Shown: positions 54,456-62,905 of the stretch, piece after piece | Layout of the letters: each line of letters starts with the position of its first letter | How positions within the stretch are numbered: position 1 is the stretch's first letter | Assembly: GCF_019656315.1 (NCBI RefSeq) | Contig: NZ_BPLU01000067.1 | Coordinates: 172,850 to 236,849 of the forward strand | Direction of reading: 5' to 3' | DNA length: 64,000 nucleotides | Source: Flavobacterium sp. UMI-01 | Lineage (GTDB): Bacteria; Bacteroidota; Bacteroidia; Flavobacteriales; Flavobacteriaceae | Notes under the pieces: generated by a model | Database searches by the model: none | What the model was told of the DNA's origin: nothing | Seen by the model: the letters and a program-made list of their open reading frames with translations, nothing else | Program-made: the position numbers and the translations under genes

Positions 54456-56963
54456 ATGATTAAAATAATTGTAGTCGGAAACGGCATGGTGGGGTACAAG
54501 TTTTGTGAAAAATTCATCTCAAAATCTGGACAGGAAAAATATCAAATTACCGTGTTTGGTGAAGAACCAAGACGCGCTTATGATCGTGTTCACCTTAGTG
54601 AATACTTTGCTGGAAAATCTGCTGATGACTTATCAATGTCAACTGCTTCCTGGTACGAAGAAAATAATATCATTTTAAATACTTCTGAATTAGTAACCGA
54701 CATTCATAAAGAAACCAAAACGATTACGACACATTTAGAAAAAACTTATTCCTACGATTATCTGGTTTTGGCAACAGGTTCATCTGCTTTCGTTCCTCCT
54801 ATCGATGGAGTCGAAAAAGAAGGTGTTTTTGTTTACAGAACCATCGAAGATTTGGACGCTATTATGGCGTATGCAAAAAAAATAAAACAAAACGGCGCTA
54901 CTGAAGCTGCTGTTTTAGGAGGAGGACTTTTAGGACTTGAAGCTGCTAAAGCCGTACGTGATTTAGGATTAAACCCTCACGTTGTCGAATTTGCACCACG
55001 CTTAATGCCGAGACAATTAGACAAAGGCGCCAGTAATATGTTGCGTTCAAAAATCGAAGAACTAAACATCAAAATCCACCTTAGCAAATCAACTCAGTTC
55101 ATCGACGGTGACGATTACATCACTGGAATGATGTTTGAAGAAGAAGAGTTATTAAAAGTGGATATGCTAGTAATATCAGCGGGAATCAAACCACGTGATG
55201 AACTAGGAAGAGGCGCAGGCCTTGAAGTAGGCGTACGTGGCGGGATTGTAGTAAACAATAAAATGCAAACCTCTGACCCTAACATTTTTGCTATAGGTGA
55301 AGTTGCTTTGTACAACCACATGATTTATGGTTTAGTTGCTCCTGGTTACGAAATGGCCGATGTAGCTGCTGACCAAATCATGGAAGGTGAAAAAACGATG
55401 AGAGAAAGCATCGATATGTCCACTCAATTAAAATTGATTGGTGTTGAAGTGGCTAGTTTTGGAGACCCATTTATTGAGCACCAAGACGGAACTCCAATTG
55501 TTTACGAAAACAAAGTAAGCGGAATTTACAAAAGAATCAACATTTCTAAAGACGGAACCAAGCTACTTGGTGGTATCTTAGTAGGCGATTCTAGCGATTA
55601 CAATACGTTATTCCAAATCTACATCAACGGAATGGCTATTCCTAAAAACCCTGAAGATTTAATCTTAGGAGCTAGAGGTGGCGAATCATCTGCTATGGGT
55701 AGTGCTATGGATTTACCTGATACTGCGGTAATTTGTTCATGTGAAAATGTAACCAAAGGCGCTATCTGTTGTTCAATTACTGATGGAAGTTGCGAAACTT
55801 TTGGCGATGTGGTAAAGGCTACTAAAGCCACTTCTGGATGTGGGGGTTGTAAACCAATGGTAGTGGATTTAGTGAAAGAAGCTCAAAAATCGTTAGGTAA
55901 AGAAGTCAAAGACGTTATCTGCGAGCATTTTGCCTACACCCGTCAAGAATTATTTGATATTATAAAAATCAACAAATTCACCAACCACAATGAAGTTCTT
56001 GGAACTGTAGGTAAAGGAGATGGTTGCGAAGTGTGTCGCCCTGTTGTATCTTCTATATTTTCTAGTATTTATAATGACACCGCTAATAAACACGTTACAT
56101 CACAAGATTCTAATGATAGATTCTTAGCCAATATTCAACGAAATGGAACCTATTCAGTTGTTCCAAGAATGGCTGGTGGTGAGGTAACTGCCGAAAAACT
56201 AATCGCTATTGGGGAAGTAGCCAAAGAATATAACTTATACACTAAAATTACAGGAGCACAACGTGTGGATTTGTTTGGTGCCGAACTAAATGACCTACCA
56301 GCTATCTGGCGCAAATTGATTGACCATGGTTTTGAAAGTGGTCATGCTTACGGAAAATCCTTGAGAGCTGTAAAAAGTTGTGTTGGAAATGCTTGGTGCC
56401 GTTACGGTATGGACGATAGTACAACTCTGGCCATCGAATTAGAAAACCGTTACAGAGGTATTCGTTCTCCACATAAATTAAAAGGTGGTGTTTCTGCTTG
56501 TATCCGTGAATGTGCCGAGGCAAGAGGAAAAGACTTTGGAGTTATTGCGGTTGAAGGAGGCTGGAACTTATACATCTGTGGAAATGGAGGAGCTAACCCA
56601 AAACATGCTGTTCTTTTAGCTGAGCAAATTGACAAAGAAACCGTATTCAAATACATGGACCGATTCCTTATGTACTACATCCGTACTGCTGGACCTTTGG
56701 TACGTACTTCTACTTGGTTAGAAAAATTAGAAGGTGGAATTGATTATTTGAAAGACGTAGTAATCAATGACAGTTTAGGTCTCAACGCCACCCTTGAAGC
56801 TGAGATGCAACAATTGGTTGACACTTTCGAATGCGAATGGAAACAAGCCATTGAAGATCCTGAAATGATGAAACGTTTTAGCCATTTCACCAACTCTGAT
56901 GACCGTGATGACAATATTGAATACATCCCGCTTAGAGAACAAAAAATGCCTAAAGCTTGGTAA
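54456..56963 (+). CDS. nirB: Assimilatory-type nitrite reductase, large subunit (NirB)
   Basis: An 835-residue NAD(P)H- and FAD-dependent siroheme enzyme reducing nitrite to ammonium in the cytoplasm. The flavoprotein head begins VVGNGMVGYKF; a BFD-like [2Fe-2S] site is in VICSCENVTKGAI with SGCGGCKPMV, and another near GDGCEVCRPVV. The C-terminal sulfite/nitrite reductase domain has CVGNAWCRYGMDDS and VSACIRECAEARGKDFGV carrying the 4Fe-4S and siroheme cysteines. Length is normal. nirD follows by 100 bases. The TACGTA promoter suggests control by the cluster's regulator. Confidence 0.97.
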   Translation: MIKIIVVGNGMVGYKFCEKFISKSGQEKYQITVFGEEPRRAYDRVHLSEYFAGKSADDLSMSTASWYEENNIILNTSELVTDIHKETKTITTHLEKTYSYDYLVLATGSSAFVPPIDGVEKEGVFVYRTIEDLDAIMAYAKKIKQNGATEAAVLGGGLLGLEAAKAVRDLGLNPHVVEFAPRLMPRQLDKGASNMLRSKIEELNIKIHLSKSTQFIDGDDYITGMMFEEEELLKVDMLVISAGIKPRDELGRGAGLEVGVRGGIVVNNKMQTSDPNIFAIGEVALYNHMIYGLVAPGYEMADVAADQIMEGEKTMRESIDMSTQLKLIGVEVASFGDPFIEHQDGTPIVYENKVSGIYKRINISKDGTKLLGGILVGDSSDYNTLFQIYINGMAIPKNPEDLILGARGGESSAMGSAMDLPDTAVICSCENVTKGAICCSITDGSCETFGDVVKATKATSGCGGCKPMVVDLVKEAQKSLGKEVKDVICEHFAYTRQELFDIIKINKFTNHNEVLGTVGKGDGCEVCRPVVSSIFSSIYNDTANKHVTSQDSNDRFLANIQRNGTYSVVPRMAGGEVTAEKLIAIGEVAKEYNLYTKITGAQRVDLFGAELNDLPAIWRKLIDHGFESGHAYGKSLRAVKSCVGNAWCRYGMDDSTTLAIELENRYRGIRSPHKLKGGVSACIRECAEARGKDFGVIAVEGGWNLYICGNGGANPKHAVLLAEQIDKETVFKYMDRFLMYYIRTAGPLVRTSTWLEKLEGGIDYLKDVVINDSLGLNATLEAEMQQLVDTFECEWKQAIEDPEMMKRFSHFTNSDDRDDNIEYIPLREQKMPKAW

Positions 56964-57063
56964 TCCAATAATCAACCGAATTCAAATACACTAAAAATAA
57001 CCTTTCCTATCTCCGCTTCCGATTTACAAGGAAGTGGAGTTGTGGAAAACAAAAATAGCAATC

Positions 57064-57441
57064 ATGGAAAACGTACTAAATCAATACGAAACAGTAGCAT
57101 TAAATGATGTAAAAACTTGGTTTAAAGCAGGTAAAACTTCCGATTTCCCAGCTGACGGTGGTGGATGTATTAAATACAAAAACAAACAAATTGCCGTTAT
57201 CAATTTTGAAAGAAGAAACGAATGGTATGCTTGTCAAAACGTATGTCCTCATAAAATGGAAATGGTACTTTCAAGAGGAATGATTGGGTCCGCCGATGAA
57301 ATACCAAAAATTGCTTGTCCTATCCACAAAAAAACCTTCTCTCTTAAAGACGGAAGCAATCTAAGTGGTGACGATTTAAAAATTGCAACTTATCCGGTAA
57401 AAATTGTGGAAGGCGAAGTATTGATTGGGTTTATCGATTAA
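57064..57441 (+). CDS. nirD: Nitrite reductase small subunit with a Rieske-type fold
   Basis: A 125-residue protein starting at ATG 57064; an upstream GTG at 57034 is less likely. It has the Rieske ligands CPHKMEMVLSRG and CPIHKKTFSL, giving C-x-H and C-x2-H. Many NirD proteins lack ligands, so a bound [2Fe-2S] cluster is possible here. It probably assists NirB in electron transfer or complex formation. It lies directly after nirB in the same direction. Confidence 0.93.
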   Translation: MENVLNQYETVALNDVKTWFKAGKTSDFPADGGGCIKYKNKQIAVINFERRNEWYACQNVCPHKMEMVLSRGMIGSADEIPKIACPIHKKTFSLKDGSNLSGDDLKIATYPVKIVEGEVLIGFID

Positions 57442-57442
57442 A

Positions 57443-57454
57443 TACGTATATTTG
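57443..57454 (+). promoter_or_regulatory. DUF4202 promoter with TACGTA box
   Basis: TACGTATATTTG places a TACGTA over the start of a TAnnTTTG box (57447-57454). The ATG at 57459 follows within five bases, so the transcript may be leaderless or start from the ATG at 57477. Confidence 0.65.
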
Positions 57455-57458
57455 GAGT

Positions 57459-58061
57459 ATGATAAAACCACTCCAAATGACAACACCTTTTCAACAAGCC
57501 TGCCAATGGATTGATGCCGAAAATGCACAAGATCCTAATATAGAAATTCACGAATCCATAAGCTTTCCTAAAGAACTATTATACTCTAATAGAATGACCG
57601 AAAAGCTTATGGATTTTTGTCCTTCAGCCTCAGAAGAAGTACAAATTGCTGCCAAAGCCCAACACATTTGCCGTTGGAAAATAGCCCGAGAATCCTATCC
57701 TATGGATCGTGTAGGCTACCTAAAATGGAGAGAAGATTTAAAAAAATTCCACGCCAAAACCACCGCTTCCATTTTGGAAAAGGCAGGTTATGACGAAACT
57801 TTTATCGCTAGAGTTTCTTTTTTAATTGAAAAAAAATTACTCAAGAAAGATGCTGAAACGCAATTATTAGAAGACGTAATTTGTTTGGTCTTTTTAGAAT
57901 TCTACCTTGAACCTTTTGTTGAAAAACACGACAGAGAAAAACTAAAAAACATCATCCTAAAAACGTGGAACAAAATGTCGGAAAAAGGACAGCAGGCTGC
58001 GTTAAAAATCAACTACAGCGAAGCCAATCTTGAATTAATCAAAGAAGCGTTAGGATTATAA
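57459..58061 (+). CDS. DUF4202-family protein
   Basis: A 200-residue protein of mostly alpha-helical character (MTTPFQQACQWIDAENAQDP from the second ATG; conserved CRWKIARESYPMDRVGYLKWREDLKKFH). The region AAKAQHICRW and the EDVICLVFLEFY segment give histidine and acid residues in a pattern suggestive of a metal-dependent HD-like fold, though this is not proven. DUF4202 genes occur in nitrate/nitrite gene clusters. Its TACGTA promoter and the following sensor kinase gene (four bases) suggest that it belongs to the regulatory operon. Confidence 0.8.
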   Translation: MIKPLQMTTPFQQACQWIDAENAQDPNIEIHESISFPKELLYSNRMTEKLMDFCPSASEEVQIAAKAQHICRWKIARESYPMDRVGYLKWREDLKKFHAKTTASILEKAGYDETFIARVSFLIEKKLLKKDAETQLLEDVICLVFLEFYLEPFVEKHDREKLKNIILKTWNKMSEKGQQAALKINYSEANLELIKEALGL

Positions 58062-58065
58062 TTGT

Positions 58066-59877
58066 ATGGAGAAAAGCCTTTCAGAATCTACTCGGAATTT
58101 TAACTTCAAAAAGTTAAAACAACGCTATATTTTTGCCTTAGTTACTATTGCAATAACGGTTTTAATGAGCCAGTTATTGATTCAATACAACATCAACACA
58201 CAACTAAACGATTCCCGATTAATTAATATTTCAGGGAAGCAACGAATGTTGAGTCAAAAATTAGTAAAAGAAATTTTGATTCTCAATGCGGTATCTGATT
58301 CGGCTAAAACCCAACAACAAATCTCCAACATCAACGAAACTCTTTTGCTTTGGAAAACCACCCAAAATGCGCTTCAGTACGGAAATGACAGTTTGCAATT
58401 CCCTACTCAAAAAAGCCCACAACTAGCACAACTGTACCAAGCCATCCAACCTAATTTTGATACCATTGTACATACTACAGGTTTGATTTTGAAACACCGT
58501 AAAACAGGTGGCGACCCTGAAACCAATCAATCTTTGATACAAACAGTACTGGACAACCAAGTCATTTTTTTAAAAAAAATGAATCAAATTGTAGGACAAT
58601 ATGAAAAAGAAGCATTTCACAAAGTAACCCTGCAACGCAATATGGAATATGGGATTCTATTTTTTACGCTATTGGTTTTACTTCTAGAGTTGCAATTTAT
58701 ATTCAAACCTACGAATCAAAAAATAGAACAGCTCATCACAAAACTATTGTATTCAGAAAAGAAAGCACTCAAATTAGCCCACGACACTGAAGTCATTAGC
58801 CAACTCAAAGAAAACTCTGTTAAGGAATTGAAGTCTTTGAATTACGCAATGGAAAACACCCTATTGTATTGCCGAATTACAAATGACGGTAGCATCATTC
58901 ATATAGGTGAAAAATTTGCAAAACTCATCAACTATACCGCTTTTCAAGCAGAAAAAAAATTCTCAGAAGTACTTACCCCTATCGAAAAGGAGCAAGCATT
59001 TATAGATCGTATCATAGCTGAAAAACAAAAAAGTGGCTGGCAAGGAGAATTACACCTGACCCGTTCAGCCGAAGAATCCATTTGGCTGGATTTATCAATG
59101 ATACCAGTGAGTATCCGTAAAGAAGAGTCGGAACTATTGGTAATTTGTTTTGACATCACCATCCGAAAAAACGCTGAACAGGAAGTAGAACGACTGAATG
59201 CCGAAAACATAGCCGAAAAAATCAACCAACAAAAAATCATTTCGAGCAAAATTGTAGAAAACCAAGAGAACGAACAAAATCGTATTGCCAGAGAAATTCA
59301 CGACGGAATTGGTCAAATGCTAACTGGATTAAAATTCAGTCTCGAAAGCATCAATTTGGACGACAAAGAAAAATCAGCTCAAAAAATCGAATACCTTAAA
59401 AAATTATCTTTGGATATCATCAAAGGTGTTCGAACCGCTACATTCAATTTGATGCCTCCTGAATTAAGTGACCATGGTATTGTTTCTTCTATCACCAAAC
59501 TTACCCAAGAATTATCCAAATTAACTGGAAAAAACATTCTGTTTTACAATAAAACTAATTTTGACCAACGTTTGGATTCACTTATCGAGATCAACCTCTA
59601 TCGACTTACTCAAGAAGCCATCAACAATGCCATCAAATACGCTGATTCTACGCATATAATCGTGCAACTTTCGCACAGCAACAACTTACTCAGCATTACC
59701 ATTGACGACAATGGCAAAGGCTTTGACTTAAACACCGTGAGCCAAAATAAAAACAGTGAATCTGGCGGAATGGGATTGTTGTTCATGAAAGAAAGAATTC
59801 AATACATCAACGGACGTGTGTTTTTCAATTCTATTGTAGGCGAAGGCACCCGCATTACCTTCAACATTCCTATTTAA
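58066..59877 (+). CDS. NarX-like nitrate/nitrite sensor histidine kinase
   Basis: A 603-residue membrane histidine kinase. Two helices (about residues 22-42 and 193-212) bracket a periplasmic four-helix domain with SRLINISGKQRMLSQKLVKEI, corresponding to the NarX/PilJ-type P-box that senses nitrate. A PAS domain follows (~260-370), then a HisKA_3 dimerisation helix with phosphoacceptor H412 (AREIHDGIGQMLTGLKFSLE) and a HATPase with DDNGKGFDL and GGMGLLFMKERI. The LuxR-type response regulator at 60064 is the expected partner. It lies four bases after DUF4202. Confidence 0.92.
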   Translation: MEKSLSESTRNFNFKKLKQRYIFALVTIAITVLMSQLLIQYNINTQLNDSRLINISGKQRMLSQKLVKEILILNAVSDSAKTQQQISNINETLLLWKTTQNALQYGNDSLQFPTQKSPQLAQLYQAIQPNFDTIVHTTGLILKHRKTGGDPETNQSLIQTVLDNQVIFLKKMNQIVGQYEKEAFHKVTLQRNMEYGILFFTLLVLLLELQFIFKPTNQKIEQLITKLLYSEKKALKLAHDTEVISQLKENSVKELKSLNYAMENTLLYCRITNDGSIIHIGEKFAKLINYTAFQAEKKFSEVLTPIEKEQAFIDRIIAEKQKSGWQGELHLTRSAEESIWLDLSMIPVSIRKEESELLVICFDITIRKNAEQEVERLNAENIAEKINQQKIISSKIVENQENEQNRIAREIHDGIGQMLTGLKFSLESINLDDKEKSAQKIEYLKKLSLDIIKGVRTATFNLMPPELSDHGIVSSITKLTQELSKLTGKNILFYNKTNFDQRLDSLIEINLYRLTQEAINNAIKYADSTHIIVQLSHSNNLLSITIDDNGKGFDLNTVSQNKNSESGGMGLLFMKERIQYINGRVFFNSIVGEGTRITFNIPI

Positions 59878-59994
59878 TTTCAATTCTAAAAAAGCCTCCT
59901 CACTCCCCACTCTTTTTCCTACGAGCTTATTTAGAAACCCCATACAACGCTTTAATTCTACTCGTATTATTTTTTTTTCAAACTAATGAATAAA

Positions 59995-60056
59995 TACGTA
60001 TATTGCGTATTATTTTAGTGTTTACTACGTAACACTAATTGTTTTTAAATTACGTA
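59995..60056 (+). promoter_or_regulatory. TACGTA-rich promoter region of the NarL-like regulator
   Basis: Three TACGTA sites at 59995-60000, 60026-60031 and 60051-60056 lie just before the ATG at 60064. The first reads TACGTATATTG, close to the promoter word at nirB and DUF4202 but lacking one T of the -7 box. Confidence 0.5.
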
Positions 60057-60063
60057 ACTAATT

Positions 60064-60720
60064 ATGAGTAATACAATACGAGTTGTTCTAGCTGACGACC
60101 ATGTTTTTGTGAGAGACGGCGTTAAATCCTTATTAGAATCAGAAGAAAATATAGTAGTGGTGGGTGAAGCGACTGACGGACAAGAAGCCCTTACTGTGGT
60201 GAAAGACAACCAACCCGACCTTTTGATTATAGACATCCGCATGCCTCATTTGACCGGAATTGAAGTAGTTGATGCATTACGTAAATCAGGTAATTTTGTA
60301 AAAACAATTGTGCTTTCTATGCACGATTCTGAAGAATACGTACTTAAATCCATTAACGCAGGTGCCGACGGCTACTTACTTAAAGGTTCTAGTAAAGAAG
60401 AGTTTTTAAAAGCACTTCACACCGTAATAAATGGGGGTAAATATTTTACAGGGGACATCTCCTCCATTCTTATCAATCAATTGTCAAATAGCTCTGGTAT
60501 CGAAGCCAAAAATACTCCTACTGAAGAATTGACGATAACCAAAAGAGAAAAAGAAATATTAAAGCTATTGCTTTCTGGTAAAGGCAACAAAGAAATTGCC
60601 GAAACATTGGAAATCAGTAAACGTACCGCAGAAGTACATCGTTTTAACTTGATGAAAAAACTAAAAGTGAAAAACTTAATGGAACTTTCTAACAAAGCAA
60701 CCGAATACGCTCTGATATAA
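60064..60720 (+). CDS. NarL/FixJ-type response regulator
   Basis: A 218-residue two-component regulator. The receiver has D11-D12 (VLADDHVFVRDGV), phosphoacceptor D57 (LLIIDIRMPHLTG) and the LLKGSS lysine region. The output domain is LuxR-type (TKREKEILKLLLSGKGNKEIAETLEISKRTAEVHRFNLMKKL). The sensor kinase at 58066 is the natural partner, and NarL recognises heptamers starting TAC, so the TACGTA motifs of this cluster are candidate binding sites. A perfect 17-base-stem terminator follows. Confidence 0.93.
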   Translation: MSNTIRVVLADDHVFVRDGVKSLLESEENIVVVGEATDGQEALTVVKDNQPDLLIIDIRMPHLTGIEVVDALRKSGNFVKTIVLSMHDSEEYVLKSINAGADGYLLKGSSKEEFLKALHTVINGGKYFTGDISSILINQLSNSSGIEAKNTPTEELTITKREKEILKLLLSGKGNKEIAETLEISKRTAEVHRFNLMKKLKVKNLMELSNKATEYALI

Positions 60721-60739
60721 CAGCACTTTCGTCCAAAAC

Positions 60740-60790
60740 ATCCGTTTAGTCAAATGATTTTACACCCATTTGACTAAACGGATTTTTTTT
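60740..60790 (+). terminator. Terminator of the NarL-like regulator gene
   Basis: ATCCGTTTAGTCAAATG (60740-60756) and CATTTGACTAAACGGAT (60767-60783) are perfect 17-base arms, followed by a run of eight T. Confidence 0.95.
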
Positions 60791-60914
60791 ACCTCAATTT
60801 TCCAATAGCGTAAACCAACACCTTGGAGTTCCTGTCTTAATCAACGCAATAACCCTACATTAGAAACAATAAAAAACCTACAATCCAAAGTACTTATTTT
60901 GCAAAACAAATATT

Positions 60915-61002
60915 TACGTAAAACAATTACGTATAAATACGTAATTATTTTCAAAAACCTGCGTTTTCGCAGGTTTTAACTAGTTTTTACTACTTACATT
61001 TG
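60915..61002 (+). promoter_or_regulatory. narK promoter region with three TACGTA sites and a perfect hairpin
   Basis: TACGTA sites lie at 60915-60920, 60928-60933 and 60938-60943. AAAACCTGCG (60954-60963) and CGCAGGTTTT (60968-60977) form a 10-base hairpin with a TTTT loop, followed by TACATTTG (60995-61002), an exact -7 box 20 bases before the ATG at 61022. Confidence 0.6.
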
Positions 61003-61021
61003 TAAAAAAATATAAGTATAT

Positions 61022-62503
61022 ATGGAAAATTCAGTTTCTTTATCCAAGTCACACCGAATGTTATTTCTTAACACATTTGCATTCACTGTATGTTTTGCCT
61101 GCTGGACTTTAAATGGAGTATTAGTAACCTTTTTAGTTGACAAAGGCATTTACAATTGGAGCGTAGTACAGGTAGGTTGGCTGTTAGGTATTCCTATCTT
61201 AACAGGTTCTATCATGCGCTTACCTATAGGAATATTAACAGACAAGTTTGGCGGAAAATATGTTTTCGCAACCTTACTTCTCCTTTGCTCAATACCGCTG
61301 TTTCTTTTACCTCTAGCCGACAGCTTTTTCATGTTTGCTGTCTTAAGTTTTCTATTTGGAATGGTCGGAACTAGCTTTGCCGTTGGAATAGGATACACTT
61401 CAATTTTTTATCCAAAAGAATGGCAAGGTAGAGCATTGGGGATTTTTGGTATGGGAAATGCAGGTGCCGCTATTACAACATTTATAGCCCCTTCTTTATT
61501 AAATCAATTCTCCATTGACGACCCACAAAATGGCTGGAAATTACTACCTATTGCTTATGGAGCGGTTTTATTAACCATTGGGTTACTGTTTTTATTTTTT
61601 GCTGAAAACAGAAAATTAGACAAACCAAATCGAACAATTCCTCAAATGCTTACGACCTTAAAGAGCCCGAGAGTATGGCGTTTTGGAGCTTATTATTTCT
61701 TGGTATTTGGTTGTTTTGTTGCTTATTCGCAATGGTTGCTACCTAATTTCATGAACGTTTATCAAACCAGCTTAGTTATGGGAGGTATGTTTGCCACTAT
61801 GTTCAGCTTACCTTCAGGTGTTATTCGTGCTTTTGGAGGTTATCTTTCTGATAAATTTGGCGCTCGTACAGTAATGTACTGGGTACTGGGATCCTCAGTA
61901 TTTTTGAGTACCTTATTAATGATACCAAAAATGGAAATCACAACAGCTGGTCCAGGAGTTATGGCTACCAAAAAAGGAGTAATCACATCCGTAAGCCCAA
62001 CAAATATTAGCATTGACGGTAAAGACCATGCCATCGACTCAAAACCAGAAGCTATCCAAACAGGAAGTATTTTTCCATCAAAATCATCTTGGCAAAAAAT
62101 CATTGTAGCACAAAACCAAGAAGTAAATAAAAAAGAACTTATTGCCAAAGGAGTAACCCGAATCAATTTTGATGCTAACATGTGGGTATATCTCGTTTTA
62201 GTCATCCTAATAGGTATCTCTTGGGGTATTGGTAAAGCAGCTGTTTACAAACACATTCCTGAATATTTCCCTAACGAAATAGGTGTAGTAGGTGGTATGG
62301 TCGGATTACTTGGTGGATTGGGTGGATTTTTTGGCCCTATCATCTTTAGTTACTTATTGACCACTACTGGAATTTGGTCTAGCTCTTGGATATTTATTTT
62401 ACTGTTCTCTATCATTTGTTTGGTTTGGATGCATATCACCATTACAAAAATGATGAACGAAAAACAATTGGCTATGGCCAATGATATGGACAGAAAAAAC
62501 TAA
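61022..62503 (+). CDS. narK: NarK-type nitrate/nitrite MFS transporter
   Basis: A 493-residue major facilitator with twelve helices. Family blocks include FGMGNAGAAITTFIAP, resembling the NNP nitrate signature, GGYLSDKFGARTVMYW, and VGGMVGLLGGLGGFFGPI (the second nitrate signature). An insertion of about 90 residues (MEITTAGPGVMATKKGVITS to TRINFDANMW) lies between two C-terminal-half helices and is absent from classical NarK. Together with nirB and nirD it supplies nitrate/nitrite uptake. Its promoter region is rich in TACGTA sites. Confidence 0.92.
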   Translation: MENSVSLSKSHRMLFLNTFAFTVCFACWTLNGVLVTFLVDKGIYNWSVVQVGWLLGIPILTGSIMRLPIGILTDKFGGKYVFATLLLLCSIPLFLLPLADSFFMFAVLSFLFGMVGTSFAVGIGYTSIFYPKEWQGRALGIFGMGNAGAAITTFIAPSLLNQFSIDDPQNGWKLLPIAYGAVLLTIGLLFLFFAENRKLDKPNRTIPQMLTTLKSPRVWRFGAYYFLVFGCFVAYSQWLLPNFMNVYQTSLVMGGMFATMFSLPSGVIRAFGGYLSDKFGARTVMYWVLGSSVFLSTLLMIPKMEITTAGPGVMATKKGVITSVSPTNISIDGKDHAIDSKPEAIQTGSIFPSKSSWQKIIVAQNQEVNKKELIAKGVTRINFDANMWVYLVLVILIGISWGIGKAAVYKHIPEYFPNEIGVVGGMVGLLGGLGGFFGPIIFSYLLTTTGIWSSSWIFILLFSIICLVWMHITITKMMNEKQLAMANDMDRKN

Positions 62504-62549
62504 AACATACTGTACCCAAACGGAATAACAGTTAAATCCTTTTTTTTTG

Positions 62550-62586
62550 AGCTGTCAGGAAATTGCATTTTCTGACAGCTTTTTTA
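62550..62586 (+). terminator. Terminator of narK
   Basis: The 9-10 base stem AGCTGTCAG (62550-62558) / CTGACAGCT (62572-62580) encloses a short AT loop and is followed by T residues. Confidence 0.85.
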
Positions 62587-62837
62587 TTACGGCGAATAAT
62601 TATCATATCAATCATCACTTACACCGATTTGGATTTCCATGCACTATACCCCTAAATAAGATTGATATACCTCTAAAACAAATACCAGGAGTAAAAAAAG
62701 ACACTTCTTAGTAAATCTTACCAAAATAACATTCTGTCAATTTACGAATAGATAAATTACTGATTTTGAAAAATTTCTAACGATAAATACAACATTCTCA
62801 ATTCGAACCTAGCAAACAGAAATCTCAATTTAAAAAA

Positions 62838-62868
62838 TACGTATTACTACTTATTTTAACTACATTTG
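62838..62868 (+). promoter_or_regulatory. Promoter of the Crp/Fnr gene with one TACGTA
   Basis: TACGTA (62838-62843) lies 17 bases upstream of TACATTTG (62861-62868), an exact -7 box. Confidence 0.6.
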
Positions 62869-62905
62869 TTTTACCAATCTGGAATATTTCTTAATTCAAT
62901 ACACC

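Larger units (their letters stand above)
62504..62905. other. Spacer with narK terminator and crp/fnr promoter
   Basis: A terminator lies at 62550-62586 (AGCTGTCAG / CTGACAGCT with an internal mismatch and a T run). Then follows AT-rich DNA, a TACGTA (62838-62843) and a TACATTTG -7 box (62861-62868), 37 bases before the ATG at 62906. No further ORF is apparent. Confidence 0.65.

Noticed and set aside
61840..62205. A 121-codon minus-strand frame within narK
   Set aside because: It lies antisense to the insertion region of narK. The insertion has normal codons in the narK frame and no motif on the other strand.
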